A stretch of DNA of 64,000 bases, from the NCBI GenBank assembly GCA_005281725.1, contig SSBO01000001.1, positions 2,464,399-2,528,398 on the forward strand, in the 5' to 3' direction. The translations under genes were made by a program, and so were the position numbers. The DNA comes from Wuchereria bancrofti. Its lineage: Eukaryota > Nematoda > Chromadorea > Rhabditida > Onchocercidae. Below are positions 63,390 to 64,000 of this stretch, one piece after another. Numbering within the stretch: the first letter of the stretch is position 1; every line of letters starts with the position of its first letter. Below the pieces are notes generated by a model that saw only the letters and a list, made by a program, of their open reading frames with translations, was not told the DNA's origin and did not search any database.

Positions 63390-64000
63390 CTGGAACAAAA
63401 AGAAAAAATTTTCAAGAATAGTCCAAGTAAATACATAAGAAATTTAAAGCACTTGGAATCAGTAAAACGGATATGAATTTCATGTTTAAAACTGAGTGCT
63501 GAATAATGGACTAAATCATATAACATTTAATATCAGTTCTCTTTTACATCTTTTTTGGCATTAATCGAGCAGCAGTTTGTTAGTTTTAGAATAGAAAACA
63601 ATAATTTGAGCAAATTACAATGGTAATCGAATATAATATTTAAGCAATCATTTCTTTAAAGACTGCAATTGTAATCACTTTCTTTTCCAAGAAATCATAT
63701 AAATAGAGGAACATTTTGTTATTTCTATTAATAAGTATGAGATAAAACAGCGTAATAGATAAATATTAATATAAAATGGTAAGAGATATTATTTATGACA
63801 AAAAAAGGCATTATAAAAAAATTTGATTCCAAGCTAAATTAATACTTAAAACCACTTTATGAACTGCCTTAAAATATCGTAGTAAATACTTGATGAATAT
63901 TCGGGTAATCTCTACTAGACATGATCGAACAGTAACCGTGGTTAAATGATTACGTTAATATTTCCTTCTGAAGAAATAATTTTTACAATACAACATTCTT
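63390..64000. other. Right-edge DNA, nothing recognised
   Basis: AT-rich sequence. I found no exon matching the missing YebC N-terminal domain, so it is probably intron of the TACO1-like gene that runs off the window. Confidence 0.5.

Overview
The window is nuclear DNA from a nematode, most likely a spirurid or filarial worm; that placement is inference. It is about 70% A+T. Genes are cut into many short exons, introns of roughly 50-700 bp end in the worm-type TTTCAG acceptor, intergenic DNA is AT-rich, and a decayed BEL/Pao retrotransposon is present. I rebuilt genes by following reading phase across GT-AG junctions, and every exon chain below stays in frame.

Layout. 1-3.6 kb: no gene seen, microsatellite and degenerate repeats. 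3.6-6.4 kb: dead BEL/Pao element with a 38-bp tandem array inside it. 7.5-8.6 kb (minus): unrecognised three-exon gene. 9.1-10.4 kb (plus): complete ribosomal protein S13. 11.0-22.9 kb (plus): complete 36-exon WDR19/IFT144 gene (C. elegans dyf-2), 1353 aa. 23.1-24.0 kb (minus): TXNDC17/TRP14 thioredoxin-like protein. 25.6-26.5 kb (minus): small single-pass membrane protein. 27.3-29.3 kb (minus): OSGEP/Kae1, catalytic subunit of KEOPS. 29.8-30.1 kb (minus): 60-aa LYR-family microprotein. 31.8-33.5 kb (minus): TMEM55/PIP4P phosphoinositide phosphatase. 35.0-41.9 kb (minus): HIP1/HIP1R/Sla2 endocytic adaptor (C. elegans hipr-1), 936 aa. 42.7-43.0 kb: CA-rich repeat. 44.0-46.7 kb (plus): unrecognised signal-peptide and single-TM protein with a Ser/Pro-rich tail. 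46.7-54.2 kb: AT-rich, no gene seen. 54.2-59.4 kb (plus): Cys-loop ligand-gated ion channel lacking its first exon(s). 60.5-61.6 kb (plus): small secreted Cys-rich protein. 62.2-63.4 kb (minus): C-terminal exons of a YebC/TACO1 protein whose 5' end lies to the right of the window or was not found.

Most genes are conserved housekeeping or neuronal/ciliary genes and do not form one pathway. From 23 to 42 kb seven genes in a row are on the minus strand, and some could be co-transcribed, as nematode operons are. I found no CRISPR, prophage-like or clearly new multi-gene system. The most unusual points are the stand-alone LYR microprotein next to a perfect 18-bp hairpin, the ion channel's altered pore-entry motif, the orphan secreted Cys-rich and Ser/Pro-tailed membrane proteins, and a frame-broken coiled-coil exon candidate in hipr-1.
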